Source: Mactra quadrangularis
Taxonomy: Eukaryota; Mollusca; Bivalvia; Venerida; Mactridae
DNA length: 64,000 nucleotides
Reading direction: 5' to 3'
NCBI GenBank assembly: GCA_025267735.1
Contig: CM046293.1
Location: 6,844,560 to 6,908,559, forward strand
Below, piece by piece: positions 47,180 through 59,045 of the stretch. The notes beneath the pieces were generated by a model. The model was given only the letters and a program-made list of their open reading frames with translations, ran no database searches and was not told the DNA's origin. Each line of letters begins with the position of its first letter. Position 1 is the stretch's first letter. A program made the translations under genes and the position numbers.

Positions 47180-47531
47180 ATCTGCTGATGAAGGGGTTGT
47201 GGGTTTGATTACCTGCCAAGACATACTAATGTGAAGCATAGTCATGAAATAATTTCTTCAGCCATTCTCCCTCCTACCACTGATTGTAAATTATGTAGGC
47301 TTTTGTCTAAAGATTTTTGGAGAGCACTGTAGTTCTAGATGCAATTATTACAGTCATTCTCCCTCCTACCACTGATTCTAAATTATGTAGGGTTTTGTCT
47401 AAAGATTTTTGGAGAACACTAGTTCTAGCTGCAATTATTACAGTCATTCTCCCTCCTACCACTGATTCTAAATTATATAGGGTTTTGTTTATAGATGTTT
47501 GGAGAGCACTGTAGTTCTAGCTGCAATTATT
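47180..47531 (+). mobile_element. SINE family 1 fragment with body amplified three times
   Basis: A B-box-like GGGTTTGATTACC (47209) and TCATGAAATAATTTCTTCAG begin a normal family 1 body. A unit of 90-92 bp, starting CATTCTCCCTCCTACCACTG and running through GGGTTTTGTCTAAAGATTTT and TTCTAGCTGCAATTATT, is then repeated three times (47263, 47355, 47445). The open frame across it is a product of the repeat. Confidence 0.8.
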
Positions 47532-49084
47532 AAGGAGGAAAGTCTGAAGTCAGCTGGCTCCTGGCAGATCATGTTACCGTTATATTAAATATTTAATATA
47601 GGGAGAAAAGTTAATTAAAAATTATGATATTGAAGATAATGACGAATGACAAAATATTTTGTTAGAAATAATTGCTTTCTGATTTTTATAAAACTACAAT
47701 GTATCGTAATTGTTGCTGGATGACTCAGTGTTTAAATCACTTCCTTTTAGTTGTCATGGTAATGTTTCTGTACCTTTTATCATTCACATGTTTTAAGAAT
47801 TTGAAAGATTTTTTTCTCAATTTATCTTAGATATCTTTTTACTTGTAAAGTGTCATTTGAATAAAAAAGAGCCATTAAAATATAATTACTGTGGATTAAA
47901 CTGCAGGTTTTTTATATTATAAATATTGTATATGTAATGGGCTCAACAGTAAAATGGTTTATGTAATGAGCTCATATTCATTCAAAATATTCAAATTTAT
48001 AGATGGTTATTTAAATTTTCAAATTTGTTGATTTTTTCCTAATCAACATATGAAAGCCTTATTTTAATATAAAAAAGATGATGAAAATGATAGATTGCAA
48101 TGATACAAATGAATGCATTTTACAGCTGCATTATGCCTCATTATTGGTCCTATTAATGTAATCGGCCCAGTATGGTTTCTTTCATTTTGTGTTTGGGTCA
48201 TTATTTGTCACCTTAAAGCGTAAAGGTACCTTCTTATGTAAGATTTAAAAACAACTTGATACCTTTTTTCATTAATAGTGGATGGTATTAAGATTAATAT
48301 AAAAAATGAACATGTTATTGCAGGGTATTATTCGTGAATGAAAATATTTAAATAATGAAACCTATTAAATGTCCTTCAAACTGTACTATTATACCATGTC
48401 TTTCTTTCATTAAAATGCAAGTAGAACCACCCACTTGTATAATGTAAACATGTTTTTATTGAGAAAGTTTTACACCCACTCTCGAATTTCATGAACACTT
48501 AAGTAAGGTTACTGTAGTAAACTAAAATACAGAAAAACTTGAGAAATCAGCCATTGCCTTTACCTGCCACAAGCCCAAAACCCCAGGGTCTTAGTGAAAA
48601 TTGATTCAAGCTTGTGGAATTTACATACTGGTTCCGGGTAGTTCATGTACTTGGTCTGGTTTTTAATTTTGACCGTTAGTATAAAACTTAATAAATCATT
48701 ATTAGACTCTAGTGCCTTTGACAATTTAATGAAATGACTGCTGAGAAATGATGAAGTCTTTAAGAAACATTGAAGTCTGTGCTTGGAAAGAAAGTCTGTT
48801 GACCATTTTGACATCTAAATGCTTAAAGATTGTGAGAAAGTTCGAAAATCTGTAAGTTTTTTGATTGGTCTGACAGCTGATGTTCCTTTTCAAGCCATTT
48901 TTGGGGCAAATTTGACTGTCAGCTATTGGGTGTTATCTTAAGTATCGAATATAATGGAAATAATTTTCAATTATGTTGCCATTTTTCCATATAAAAGGAC
49001 CCTGCCATATTGCCCCTAAATGTTAAGTTAAAGGCTGAGTCTTCTTTTTTTTTCTTTTTTTTACTAGATTTAAAGCCGTGTCAT
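47532..49084. other. Intergenic, no gene seen
   Basis: AT-rich sequence. A diverged AAGCCCAAAACCCCAGGGTC string near 48575 may relate to the AACTAGCCC repeat at 15.3 kb. Confidence 0.3.
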
Positions 49085-49320
49085 TTTACGGTGTTCAGAG
49101 CACCTAACCTAGCTTTCCTGGACCATTGTCTATAACCAGTACTCACCTTTCCTTCCACAAGGCTGGAAACTTCTCCATATTATCTAAATAATGGAGGAAA
49201 ATCGACATTATTGTCAAATTTTCATGGAAGGGTATAACCTCCCCGGGTGGGATTCGAACCTGCACCCCCTCGGACTCGAGATTCCAAATCCTGGCGCGCT
49301 ACTGCTGAGTCTTTAAAAGG
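49085..49320 (-). mobile_element. SINE, family 2, minus strand, with clear tRNA-like head
   Basis: On the minus strand the head reads GACTCAGCAGTAGCGCGCCA (A-box region), then GGTTCGAATCCCACCCGGGG (B box). The body follows: CTTCCATGAAAATTTGACAA, AAGTTTCCAGCCTTGTGGAA and ACTGGTTATAGACAATGGTC. It confirms that family 2 is tRNA-derived and separate from family 1. Confidence 0.85.
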
Positions 49321-51520
49321 TGTTAGGATTTCAGAGGTCACACTGTAGTCTATGCACTGAATATTAACAGATTTAGGGTATAAACCATTGAAGTATGACA
49401 AACAAAGTTTCCAAACATCATCAAAAACAGATTTCACAGCATGTTGTTAGACTATTTAATCTATATTCAAATCAGTTTTAAATCTGAGCTGGAAAAAATA
49501 AAAATACCAAACATTTGGACATTCTTGTCTTATTGACAGTAAAATTTGTATCAATTTCTTGGCCACCGTTATGGTGTTCAATATTGGCCTATGAATTTAT
49601 TATTGACTTATTCAAATGATATTGATGCCATTCCAAAGAGCAAAGCACAATGTATACACATATATATGATGCCATTCCAAAGAGCAAAGTATACATGTAT
49701 TTATCTCTGTGATAGAAAAATAAGACTTAATGGAGAAACACAGGCCCCTACTTGAACTTCGATAAAACCCCATCATTTTTTACTTAATATACCCTATGAT
49801 TATGTTTATAATAGTGTTTTTGACCCTGAACCGTGTATATTGTATTGTATCAAGTAATTTTATAATATGCAGCCTTAATGAGCCAATAATTAGAGACAAT
49901 TTGCAGAAAATATACATGATAATTTTATAAGGTCAATTAGGGTGGGGCCCTTGCTGTTCATGCAATATTTGTCCATGACTTTTATGAATGAATGGAAATG
50001 AGAACTAATAATTTATGGATTGAAAATCAAGGTTGGTAGGTCTTCACTCATTTTATGCATATATTATGCGTTGATACATTAAATATTAATATATACATAG
50101 TATATACAACATTATGCAGGTTTAATGTTCATTTTATTGAGTTAGACAGGTGTTTTTTGTCTGAAAAATTGTTTTTCTTGAATTTTAATAAGTTAGTTAA
50201 TGTACTTAAGAAGGGTTTTATCAACAATGCTGTACATTGTAGTCTTAATCAAGTACAAAAATATTTCACTGATTTTTTTGTTGACTTAATGTAAAATGGA
50301 TGGTGATTTTTTACAATTTTACGACAAGTTTTTGCCTATTTTATCATAATTAATGTAATTTCTACTCACATTACTTCACATTTTATAAACTTGTTGTAAC
50401 TTGAGATTTGAATTTAACCATAATTAAACACTTGTGATGTCAAGCGGCTTAGATTTATTTTTAAAAAGTAATTAAAATTTTCGACTTATTTGTCAAACAC
50501 TTACTTGTCTTATATACATTGTATTTGCTTTAAATTTTTATACACTTCGGTGACATAACCCAATGATGTTAATTTCACTTTATTACTCTGGTTAACTCGC
50601 TATAAGTTCACAGATTTGGTGAAATATTTTTTTATATTTTAAAATTGCTTGTCAGTGTCAATCGTCAATTGTAATTGTTTTTAAGAAAAATGAAAATTTA
50701 ATATGTTTAGGCAAACAGACCTATTGATTGTAAAAATATAAGATTTCATCATCTGCACAAAAAGCAGACTAAAATCTTTGATACTGTTACTCAATGATAA
50801 AATAGTAAAATAACATAAAATATTCACCTTTTACTGTTGCATGGCAATTTTCTCTAAAATTGTCATTATAAGAATATTGCTATTATAAGTCTGCATCTGA
50901 TACAATTTTGAGAGTTTTGGAAAATTGTTATTGAAATTGAAATCTGTAAACAACCTATTTTAAAACTTACAAAAACATTTTTATGTCTATAGAAAGAAAA
51001 CTTAATTTGTTGAAAACATGAATAGCATTTGAATTATAGGGGGAAAATTAAAAATTATGAAAGAGTTTCATTTTTAAATTTTATGAATTAGAGTTTAGTT
51101 AATCTTGGTCTCTAAACAGATTTTATTAATCTTTGGATTATTATCAATAATTTCTCATTTTTTGACTCATTTAACTTTATTAGTTCATTTTTTCTCTTTT
51201 TTACTCTAAATTCAAAGGGATTTTAATCTTGGTTGCCATGGTAACTGAAACAAATTATCTTATACTTAATATATGTAAGCTATTGTGAACCGTCTTAAGT
51301 GTATCATATTAAAGGAATAGTTTAGTTATTAAAAAATCATAAATAAATATTTTACATGGTTCGATGGGCTACTGACTTATTAACCGAAATTTTAGTCAAT
51401 AAAAATGTGTCAGATACTCATTCTAATATTTAAGGATAAAAAGATTTTTTGCTCTAATTTGTCAAATCTTTTTTATGACTTTTAAATTACTTAAATTTGC
51501 TTGTTCAATGATTATAGTAA
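49321..51520. other. Intergenic; one small 44-bp tandem duplication
   Basis: GATGCCATTCCAAAGAGCAA occurs at 49624 and 49668. Otherwise this is AT-rich DNA with chance frames. Confidence 0.35.
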
Positions 51521-51600
51521 AAACTTTATTTATAGAGGCAACACAGTTAGGCAAAGCCCAAAATTCCCTGTGAGCTCTTAACAACAGTATTTACGTATAA
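51520..51600 (-). mobile_element. LINE-like 3' end, minus strand
   Basis: Read on the minus strand, GTTAAGAGCTCACAGGGAAT, GGGCTTTGCCTAACTGTG and CCTCTATAAATAAAGTTTTT end in a polyadenylation-like AATAAAG. Similar AATAAAG ends occur near 55550, 60190 and 62225 on the same strand. Confidence 0.45.
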
Positions 51601-51779
51601 AATATACAACAAGCAAGCTAAAACATTTGACAAGTGATTAAACAATATAATTACATGATGTTATTGTCCATTTAAAATAACAGTTAATTTAGTTTTTTTA
51701 AAACCTCACATTGTAAAATTATAAGAAATAAAATTTGATACCAGTTTTCTGGGATTTTTTTTCTACGGCAATAAACAGG

Positions 51780-51900
51780 TTTTAAGAACTGTTCATGAAA
51801 TGCATTTCATGAACTTTGATTAAGAACTATTTAACTTTTGTTCATGAATAGTTCATAAATGGCCGGAGTAGTTCATGATTTCATGAACATCATTCCAGGG
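51780..51900. repeat. TTCATGAA-rich repeat, short copy
   Basis: TTTAAGAACTGTTCATGAAA begins a stretch with repeated TTCATGAA and TTCATAA strings. A longer relative is at 55590-55875. Confidence 0.65.
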
Positions 51901-52863
51901 GAGTACATACAAGTGTATTGTTTTGAAAAGGCAAATAGAAAATACTGCAGATACAAACCCATAAATTATGATTAAAAATGAAGTGTACTAGTACTGTAGC
52001 CAAAGTTCTTGACATTAAGGAAGATATATAGAAGATTATGAGAAATATCATAAGTTATTCATATATGATCATATAACTGACTTATCTACATTTTGTATTC
52101 TGTTTTCTATGACATGAGGATTGATATATGACCCATTGTATGCTATAAAAGTCTTATAAATATTCTAGTAGACTATTCATATTGACCTGAGAAAATGTAG
52201 TATGATTTGAATGCCATGAACACTAATTCATTTATTATATCCGTGGATAAGACTGGACTTCATGCATATATTGTCAAGCCGAGGGTCTTACAACTGATTT
52301 TAGTTGTAAATCCTTTTATATGGTAATGTAATTTAACCCTGTGATTTTTGATAATATACTGCCCTGCACGTAGATATTTAATGGATTACAGGTACATGAT
52401 TGTCTATTTTATTTCTGACTATCAAGTCAACTTTTGTTGCTTTTTCAGCTTCTAATTAACTTTTGACTACCATTGTCCCCTTTAGGTTATGATTTTTGGG
52501 TTTGCTGTTATCTCTTTGTATTTTTTTTGTAGCCCACAAAATGTTTGTCCTGGAAAAATTTGGCTATTTTTGCAGACTCACAGTCTATACATAGCTAATC
52601 TTGCACACACGAGTTGAATCGTTACAAAACCTAAATTGCTGAAACTCAATCATCAAGGCAACCTTGGTGCACATGGAGATCTTAAAATAATATCCATTAT
52701 TCCATGTACCGATCTCTCAACCTATCCTCGGGCAGTCTATGGTTTGATAGATAATATATACATCTGTATTGTCTGAGACAATGGAAAATATTTTATATGA
52801 TATATCGCCATAATATTATTAATATTCTGTTCCTTTCTCTTGAATGCTCACTTTTATATATCT
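51901..52863. other. Intergenic; fragment of the TATTATCAAA-type repeat
   Basis: At about 52280-52365, GTCTTACAACTGATTTTAGT, TGTAAATCC and TTTTTGATAATATACTGCCC match the repeat at 3554-3760. No gene is seen. Confidence 0.45.
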
Positions 52864-52935
52864 AGGGTTGCCAACAAAACTGTAGTAAGTGCATTGTAGT
52901 AAGAGAGTAGTTACTACAGTCTTGTGGGCAACCCT
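52864..52935. mobile_element. 72-bp foldback MITE
   Basis: AGGGTTGCCAACAAAACTGT (continuing AGTAA) is inverted at the right end (TTACTACAGTCTTGTGGGCA, ACCCT) with two differences. ATAT-rich flanks give no clear duplication. Confidence 0.7.
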
Positions 52936-53062
52936 CGATATATACTTCACTGTATAAACTGCAATATTTAGTCTGTGATTAGAGACCTTTAGATTTTCTA
53001 CCTACCTCTAGTGATAAATCATATGTGAAAGATTAAACCTTTGCTCTTCTGTCATAAATATA

Positions 53063-53647
53063 GAGTCAACTACCTATGCTCGGTCACTACCAATGCTCGG
53101 TCACCCCATCGAAATTTAAGAAAATAAAAATGGAAACCTCTTGATTCGTGTCTAATTTTAGGGCTATCTTTCAAACACTCGCAGAAAACCCAAAATCATG
53201 ATCATTGAAATGCTTGACTGTTTTTGCAGACGAAAGATGCAGACAGCACCTGCTGTTATCACTAGAAAATCGAATTTGAACAGCCTTGTCTTATTTACTT
53301 ATAATTATTATAATAATTCAAGAAATATTATGATTTACTTAAATCTATAATATTTATATAAAAATCTATCAATAGAAAATAAAACTCTCACATATTTACG
53401 TCTATTTTACGTAAAACAAGGTGACCGAGCACTGGTCCGAAATTTTCGAAATATACTGTGTTTTACGTATAATACTCAACGCTGATTTTATCCAATATTC
53501 AGGATAGTCAGACGCTTGTTTTTCTGTAAACAGAAGTAGGTCAACATGTAGACGATATTGCCGTATGAATTTTACATGAATTGACAGAATACTGTTAACC
53601 CGCTTCGATTTTGATATAAAAGTGACCGAGCATAGGTAACGTCACTC
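53063..53647. mobile_element. TA-flanked transposon with nested double TIRs
   Basis: The outer repeat has TACCTATGCTCGGTCAC at 53071-53087, inverted at 53622-53638 (GTGACCGAGCATAGGTA). A second inner pair, CAATGCTCGGTCACC (near 53091) and GGTGACCGAGCACTGG (near 53420), repeats the core. TA lies immediately outside at 53061-53062 and 53648-53649. No transposase frame is present. Confidence 0.72.
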
Positions 53648-53649
53648 TA

Positions 53650-55590
53650 ATTAAATAACTAAATTAATATTTACTCCATCAAGTCAGTTAGTGTTTTTGA
53701 CTCACTATTGGTAGAAACATGTTAAGTTTCTGATAAATATCTATTTTTGTTAGTTGAGTGCCATTTGCCGGCTCGAACCAGAGGTTAACTACTATGAACA
53801 ATGCTTTGAATCTGGACTTCACTATATTATAATATTGGATTAAGAAATAAATAAAGTGTGTTTCTAAACTGAAATGATCACAGACCATTATTAAAAGTCA
53901 TATGCAAAGTTTGTGTTGTTATAAATTATATCCTTAGTGCTAAGGTAGATGTTGTGAACCAGAGACATGATACACTCAACAGTATGTCAATGTACCAAAC
54001 TGTAGCATACCCCTATGACGCCATAATACATGAGAATGATTAAAACATTTTGAGTATTGTTATTTTTATACTTTTCTCCTTAGATATTTCTTAGGCAAAG
54101 TCAGATACTTTGAGTTAGTTTATTAGATATTTTCTACCTAGAACCTAATCTTATTGTTATTACCATCAATGTCACCTATATAAACATTGCAAAAAGATAT
54201 TGATATTAAAATTGTCTATAGATTTTATTCAACTTGGTGTATATATGTTTTTTTGTATCGGCTGATATGGGAACTGTCAGATTTTCTGATATTTTTGGCA
54301 AATTGGAATCTATTTTGTACTGGTGCTTTTTATTTTTGATGACCTGTGCAGCAAATCAATCAGAATTTTGATGATTTTCTGAATTTATTGCAAATTGAAT
54401 TTCTTTATATACATGTCATGGTTTTGACTTTGGAATAGAAAATGTCAGCCTTGCAGAAATTTATCATAAATTGAAAATATTGTATTCTTATTTTTCAATG
54501 ACCTGAGAATATAATCTAAGAGATATTAATGTGAAATCTTGGTGAATTTGAATCTTGGTGATTTAGAACCTTGGTGATTTATTTCATGATTTATTTCATA
54601 CCATCTTTGTCTAGACTAATAAACTGTTACTTTGTTATTCCTTATTTTAGCACTACAATGCTAGAATGACTTTTATGTTACACTGTCATGTTTCAAACAT
54701 TCGGGGAAATTTTAACACAATTTCATGGATAGGGGAACAAAACATCCATGTTAAACTCCAAATTTGGGGAAAACTGCATGATTTTAAAGAAATCTCAAGA
54801 GGGGAAGGTGCCTGTAAACAGCCCCTGTTATATAAGGAAAAAGGTCTGATCTTGTAATTGGAGGTTCCAGATTGGTTCCATGTTTCTATGGGTCATTCTA
54901 TTAGAAATCTAATATAATATCAATTTAATTGTAATTTGTATACAAAATATTTGTTAATTAATCCCAGTACATATCTATTATGGGTAATACAGCATTGTGG
55001 TGAGTATTTAAATCAGCAGGGTCAATGTCAGGGTCACTGACAGTTTAATAAAATTTAATGATACAATATTGAAATTTAATATATAATATTATATTAACAA
55101 TAAAATTTGATTATTTAGTCAGGTGTCCATATAGATTTTGTTTTTATGGTTCAAGTGCATCATTGAGATTGTTTTCTTGTGGACTTAATGATTAGAATAG
55201 ATATTGTCTCTTGTTGAACTTTGACTACGTGACATTATAATGTTAAACTTGGGCTCGATTCTTTGTAGAACTTTAGCTTTATGTATTTTGTTATGTTGTC
55301 AGAAAGTTTTAAAGAAAACAACATATCAAGAACATAAACAGTAAAAAACAACTCAGACCTTCCACAAAGCCAAAATGCAAAGAGCAGGGCTTGTCATTGA
55401 ATGTGGTCCAGTTGACCCTGATGACCTATATTTGTGTTTAAGCAAACTGTTACTGCTAATCGACATTTGGCTGGTAGAATATATAGCTGCTTGTCCAATC
55501 CGGCAATCAACTTTAAAAGCTTGTCAAGCCCTGAAAAGGGGAGATTATGAAACTTTATTTATACAGCCCCTACGATATGATCACTTTCAG
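53650..55590. other. Intergenic, no gene seen
   Basis: AT-rich sequence. Two short frames (54666-54857, 55375-55608) lack splice sites and protein features. Near 55325 the AACAGTAAAAAAC repeat of 24.9-25.2 kb recurs, and near 55550 a minus-strand AATAAAGTTTC suggests a LINE tail. Confidence 0.35.
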
Positions 55591-55875
55591 TTCATGTGCA
55601 GTTCATGAATTACTCATTTAGGTTCATGAATTAAGTTCATGAACTACTCATTCATGATATTCATGAAAATAAATTTGCAAAAATTCATCAAATGTTCATC
55701 AGAACTTTGGTTCATGAACAGTCCATGGTTCTTAAAAAGTTATGAACTATGGCTTGTAAATAGTTAAAGTTCATGAACTTATCAAGAATCAGAATGTTCT
55801 TGTTTAGCTAATAAATGTTTCATGTCAGGTTTAAGAACTGTTCATGATTCTCATGAAATTCAGTTCACAGGGGAA
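55590..55875. repeat. TTCATGAAC-rich repeat, long copy
   Basis: TTCATGAA or a close variant occurs about ten times in 290 bp, in both orientations because it is palindromic. TTTAAGAACTGTTCATGATT near 55832 matches the start of the copy at 51780. Confidence 0.7.
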
Positions 55876-56385
55876 AAGACTCCACAAACAATTAACAAAA
55901 ACTAGAATCCAAGGAGTGTCCGCCTTGTTTGAAACATTTTTGTCTATTTCTACTCAAGACAATTTCACTAATTTCCCCCAACACAGAAATAAATACAGTT
56001 GTTCTGAGATTTATTCTGCATTTAAAGTCACTGTAACAGTTTTTGGCTTTCTTTGTTCTTTGTTAAACTACAAGGGAAAAGTAATATAAAATTGCTAGCA
56101 GTCTAAATAAACAATCCTAGAGTTAATGGAAATGATTTTTATTTAATTGTGATTGTGATTAAATGTTAAATTAATCTTGGATTTTTGTTGTCAGAAACTC
56201 AGTCTTAATTGACTCCTTTATAAGAATACTAAAACATGATGTTCAATTCGAACCACAAACTGTGTTTTATTTACAGTTGTGTTTGATGAATTGAATTCTA
56301 ATGAAAGACTGCTAACAGCAGTGTTACCACCTCTGTAATAAAAGTTGTACATTTTGTAATTTGTTCAAAACTGGATATTCTTCGC
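55876..56385. other. Intergenic, no gene seen
   Basis: AT-rich, with a chance frame at 55844-56089 only. Confidence 0.3.
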
Positions 56386-56397
56386 TTTTAAGAAATA

Positions 56398-56872
56398 TTG
56401 TTTGTTTGTTTTGTTGGGTTTAGCGCTGTAGCAACACATTGTATAGGTCATATAACGGTGGTCAGTCAACCTACTCACTCCTCTTGGAAAGGCTAGATCT
56501 CTGGATTTAGCTGTTAACCGACTACTCAGCACATACTTTCGTCAGTGACTGACAACTGCCCTACATAATTAAAAATCATTGGTAGGAGGGAGAATGGCCG
56601 TAGAAATAATTTCATGACCAAACTCCAAAGGGGAGAGCCGTAACTAAGTTATGGAACTTGTGGCTCAACCCGATTGCCGTATATACATATAGTTATGTGT
56701 TATTATTATATTTGTTGTATTTATGTAATTGTAAATATGTATTACGGGCAATAAAATAAGTTTAAACTAAACTAAACCAAACTCCACGAAAGTATGCCCC
56801 GCCCGGGAATCGAACCCACGACCCCTCGATCAGTAGACTTGCGTGCTACCAACTGAGCTAGCCAGGCGGCTT
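56398..56872 (-). mobile_element. Full-length SINE, family 1, minus strand, with a nested insertion
   Basis: The minus strand has TAGCTCAGTTGGTAGCACGC and GGGTTCGATTCCCGGG in the head and the usual body and AAC-rich tail. An exact 12-bp target duplication, TTTTAAGAAATA, lies at 56386-56397 and 56873-56884. The body is split at 56628 by a 148-bp insert. Confidence 0.92.
56628..56775 (+). mobile_element. LINE-tail-like insert inside the SINE
   Basis: The insert is bounded by an exact 11-bp duplication, ACCAAACTCCA (56617-56627 and 56776-56786). It begins AAGGGGAGAGCCGTAACTAA and ends with GGGCAATAAAATAAG then (TTTAAACTAAACTAA), that is, a polyadenylation-like signal and a short repeated tail. 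It is probably a strongly 5'-truncated non-LTR retrotransposon or a SINE derived from one. Confidence 0.85.
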
Positions 56873-56884
56873 TTTTAAGAAATA

Positions 56885-57504
56885 AATCTGGCACAACATT
56901 ATGGTAATTTTCAAGTCTTTACTTTATTTGACTATTACACTTTTGTAAATCTAACTTAAGGTGTTGGGCCCTCTTCTCACTTTGAATTCTCAATGTATTA
57001 GCAAAATTTGGGTGTAAGTGAGATTCCAAGAAAACTTGGATTCCAAACTTTGAAAGTAAGATTTAAAAAGTTTGGAAAACACAATTAAAAATTCTAAATT
57101 TGGAAAATGGGATTTAATGTAGTTACTTTCAGTTTTGCCAAAGGAATTATCAACAGTTAGTTTAAACTAAACTGGATGATGATGATGATGTTTATTATAA
57201 TAGTTAACAATTGGGAAAGTTTTGTGTTTAGAGTCCCTCAGGAAAAATATCAAGATTCAACCCTCAGCTTTCATGTGTTTAGATCATTACATTGTTACTA
57301 TGGTTCCTATATTTTATTCCAACCTTATTATTAGTTTGTCTGGATGAACAACATAAGGTGCTATATTATACCATGGTTGTCTACAATCTGGTAGACTTTA
57401 TGTTGTTTAGTGATGTTTGTTTTATGGTGTTCCTCATCATTTATGTCCAATCAACATCACAATTACCATTTTTCCAGAACTCTGATTTTTGTCGATATTT
57501 TTTT
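56885..57504. other. Intergenic, no gene seen
   Basis: AT-rich, including a short GATGATGATGATG run near 57177. The frame at 57292-57543 runs into a tandem repeat and is not supported. Confidence 0.3.
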
Positions 57505-57775
57505 CTGAGAAACAAAAAGTGGTTTATATTGTCAATATCTTGAAAATAGATAATGGTTTAAGGTTTGACTGAGAGGTTTTTTTCTAATAATCTTCACTCT
57601 GAGAAACAAAAAGCGGTTTATTGTCACTAGCTTGCACATAGATGATTGTTTAGGTTTGAATGAGAGGGGTCTATTCTAATAATCTTAGCTCTAAGAAACA
57701 AAAAGTGGTTTATTGTCTATAGCTTGAAAATAGATCATTGTTTAGGTTTTATTGAGAGGTCTCCTATAATACTAT
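57505..57775. repeat. Tandem triplication, unit of 92-94 bp
   Basis: CTGAGAAACAAAAAGTGGTT begins units at 57505, 57599 and 57691. Each continues with TATTGTC, AATAGATNATNGTTTA, GGTTT and GAGAGG. Units differ by scattered changes. Confidence 0.88.
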
Positions 57776-58149
57776 TCACCATTTAAATTTTAGCAAGTTC
57801 AGAATTCTATTTTGTATTTGTTTAGGGCTATCGGCCAAAAGAAATAAATCAGCTGTATTTTTAACGTCTGTATCAATGACCTTCTGTACAGAATTTGAAA
57901 TAAGTTCTGTCTGTAGACTCAGTTTAGGATAAAAAGCAATTTCAAACAGATGGTCTGCTTATATGACGGGGACATTAATTTCTCAACTCCTTACAGGAAC
58001 GTATCAAAGCGCCAATAGTGCTGTCAGACATGGGGTTTTGATGGAATATATGGCTGTATACAACAAACTGAAGCGATATAATGGACCTTTACCTTACATA
58101 AGCCAGATTAGATATACATGTACTTCTTATCGTCTGCTTGTTAACGCGT

Positions 58150-58255
58150 AATGCGGACTACATTAATTGCAATAGTAATTATCCCTTAGAATGCGCACGC
58201 ACAGCTGAATGTAATCGTCCGCGACAAATTTTGATGAGGATTTGCCACAGTCCTG
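58150..58255 (+). promoter_or_regulatory. Candidate promoter and 5' UTR exon of the TMTC4-like gene
   Basis: A locally CpG-rich stretch has TGCGCACGCACAGCTG (58192-58207), which resembles an NRF-1-type site. It ends in a possible donor CTG|GTAACT at 58255/58256. Splicing from there to the acceptor at 58644-58645 would give a short leader exon. This is an inference from base composition and splice strings only. Confidence 0.25.
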
Positions 58256-58645
58256 GTAACTACTAAACATGGGGAAACCCCATGTAATAAAAACCACACT
58301 ATTTCTTGCATGTATGTTTGATTTTCATGTTAGGACTGACCTGCACCAGAATGGAACCAAGACAACTAGATTTGAGTCAAGTGTGCTTATAGTCTATTTT
58401 TTCTTAACTATAAAAGTTTGAATAATTTCTTAGTGTTTGAATACACAGTATCACAACATCACGAGTGTTATAGACGAAGAACATGAAGTCACCATGGAAT
58501 TATTCATGTTTTGTCAGTTGAGAAAAAAAGAACTATACCATGTACCAAATTCTTCAACTAATATCTACTGTATTTAAATGCTAAAGCCTTTATAAATAAA
58601 TCTTTTATTTTTTTACTATTAAATCTTTTATTTTTCTACTTTCAG

Positions 58646-59045
58646 CATGAATGTTTCTAAAGAGAAATTCTCATCGCCACAAGAATGGCTATCATAGAAA
58701 CGGTTACCATATGAACGGAACTTCAGATACAAATGGGATAGGAAATGGGGTCGAGTCCCCATTGCCCGATATCCCTAAAAGACCAAACCCTGAGGATTTC
58801 ATCCCTATACCGAGGTTGAAGTTTAGTCATGCTGCTGTTATTGTGTTCACATTCTCTGTTGTGTGTTTCATCATCAGTTATAATGGTGATTTCGTGTTTG
58901 ATGACAGTGAGGCGATCACAGGAAATAACGATTTACGACCTGACACGCCTCTTTTTGACATATTTAAAAATGACTTTTGGGGAAAAAAGTTGGATTCTAA
59001 AACGAGTCATAAATCTTACAGACCATTAACTGTTCTAACATATAG
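58646..59045 (+). CDS. TMTC4: TMTC4-like gene, first coding exon
   Basis: The gene encodes a transmembrane and tetratricopeptide-repeat protein. TMTC1-4 are multi-pass ER membrane proteins that O-mannosylate cadherin domains, with a GT-C-type transmembrane half followed by lumenal TPRs. Here 58651-59045 gives residues 1-131 plus two bases of the next codon. Residues 1-45 are a hydrophilic cytosolic tail with NGYH repeats. A first membrane segment at about 60-76 is followed by a lumenal DFVFDDSEAI with the acidic pair at 84-85, as in the family active-site loop. NDFWG (107-111) and SHKSYRPLTVLTYR (119-132) are family hallmarks. The acceptor TTTCTACTTTCAG ends at 58645 and the donor AG|GTGAGT lies at 59045/59046. 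An upstream ATG at 58647 is in another frame and ends at a nearby stop, so I chose 58651. TMTC4 is preferred over TMTC1-3 from recalled similarity of these motifs. Confidence 0.9.

Noticed and set aside
47317..47514. 65-codon frame with an internal protein repeat
   Set aside because: The repeat comes from the 90-92 bp tandem units of the amplified SINE.
58829..59029. Alternative frame inside the first TMTC4-like exon
   Set aside because: The other frame carries the family motifs and joins in phase to the next exons, so this one is a shadow.
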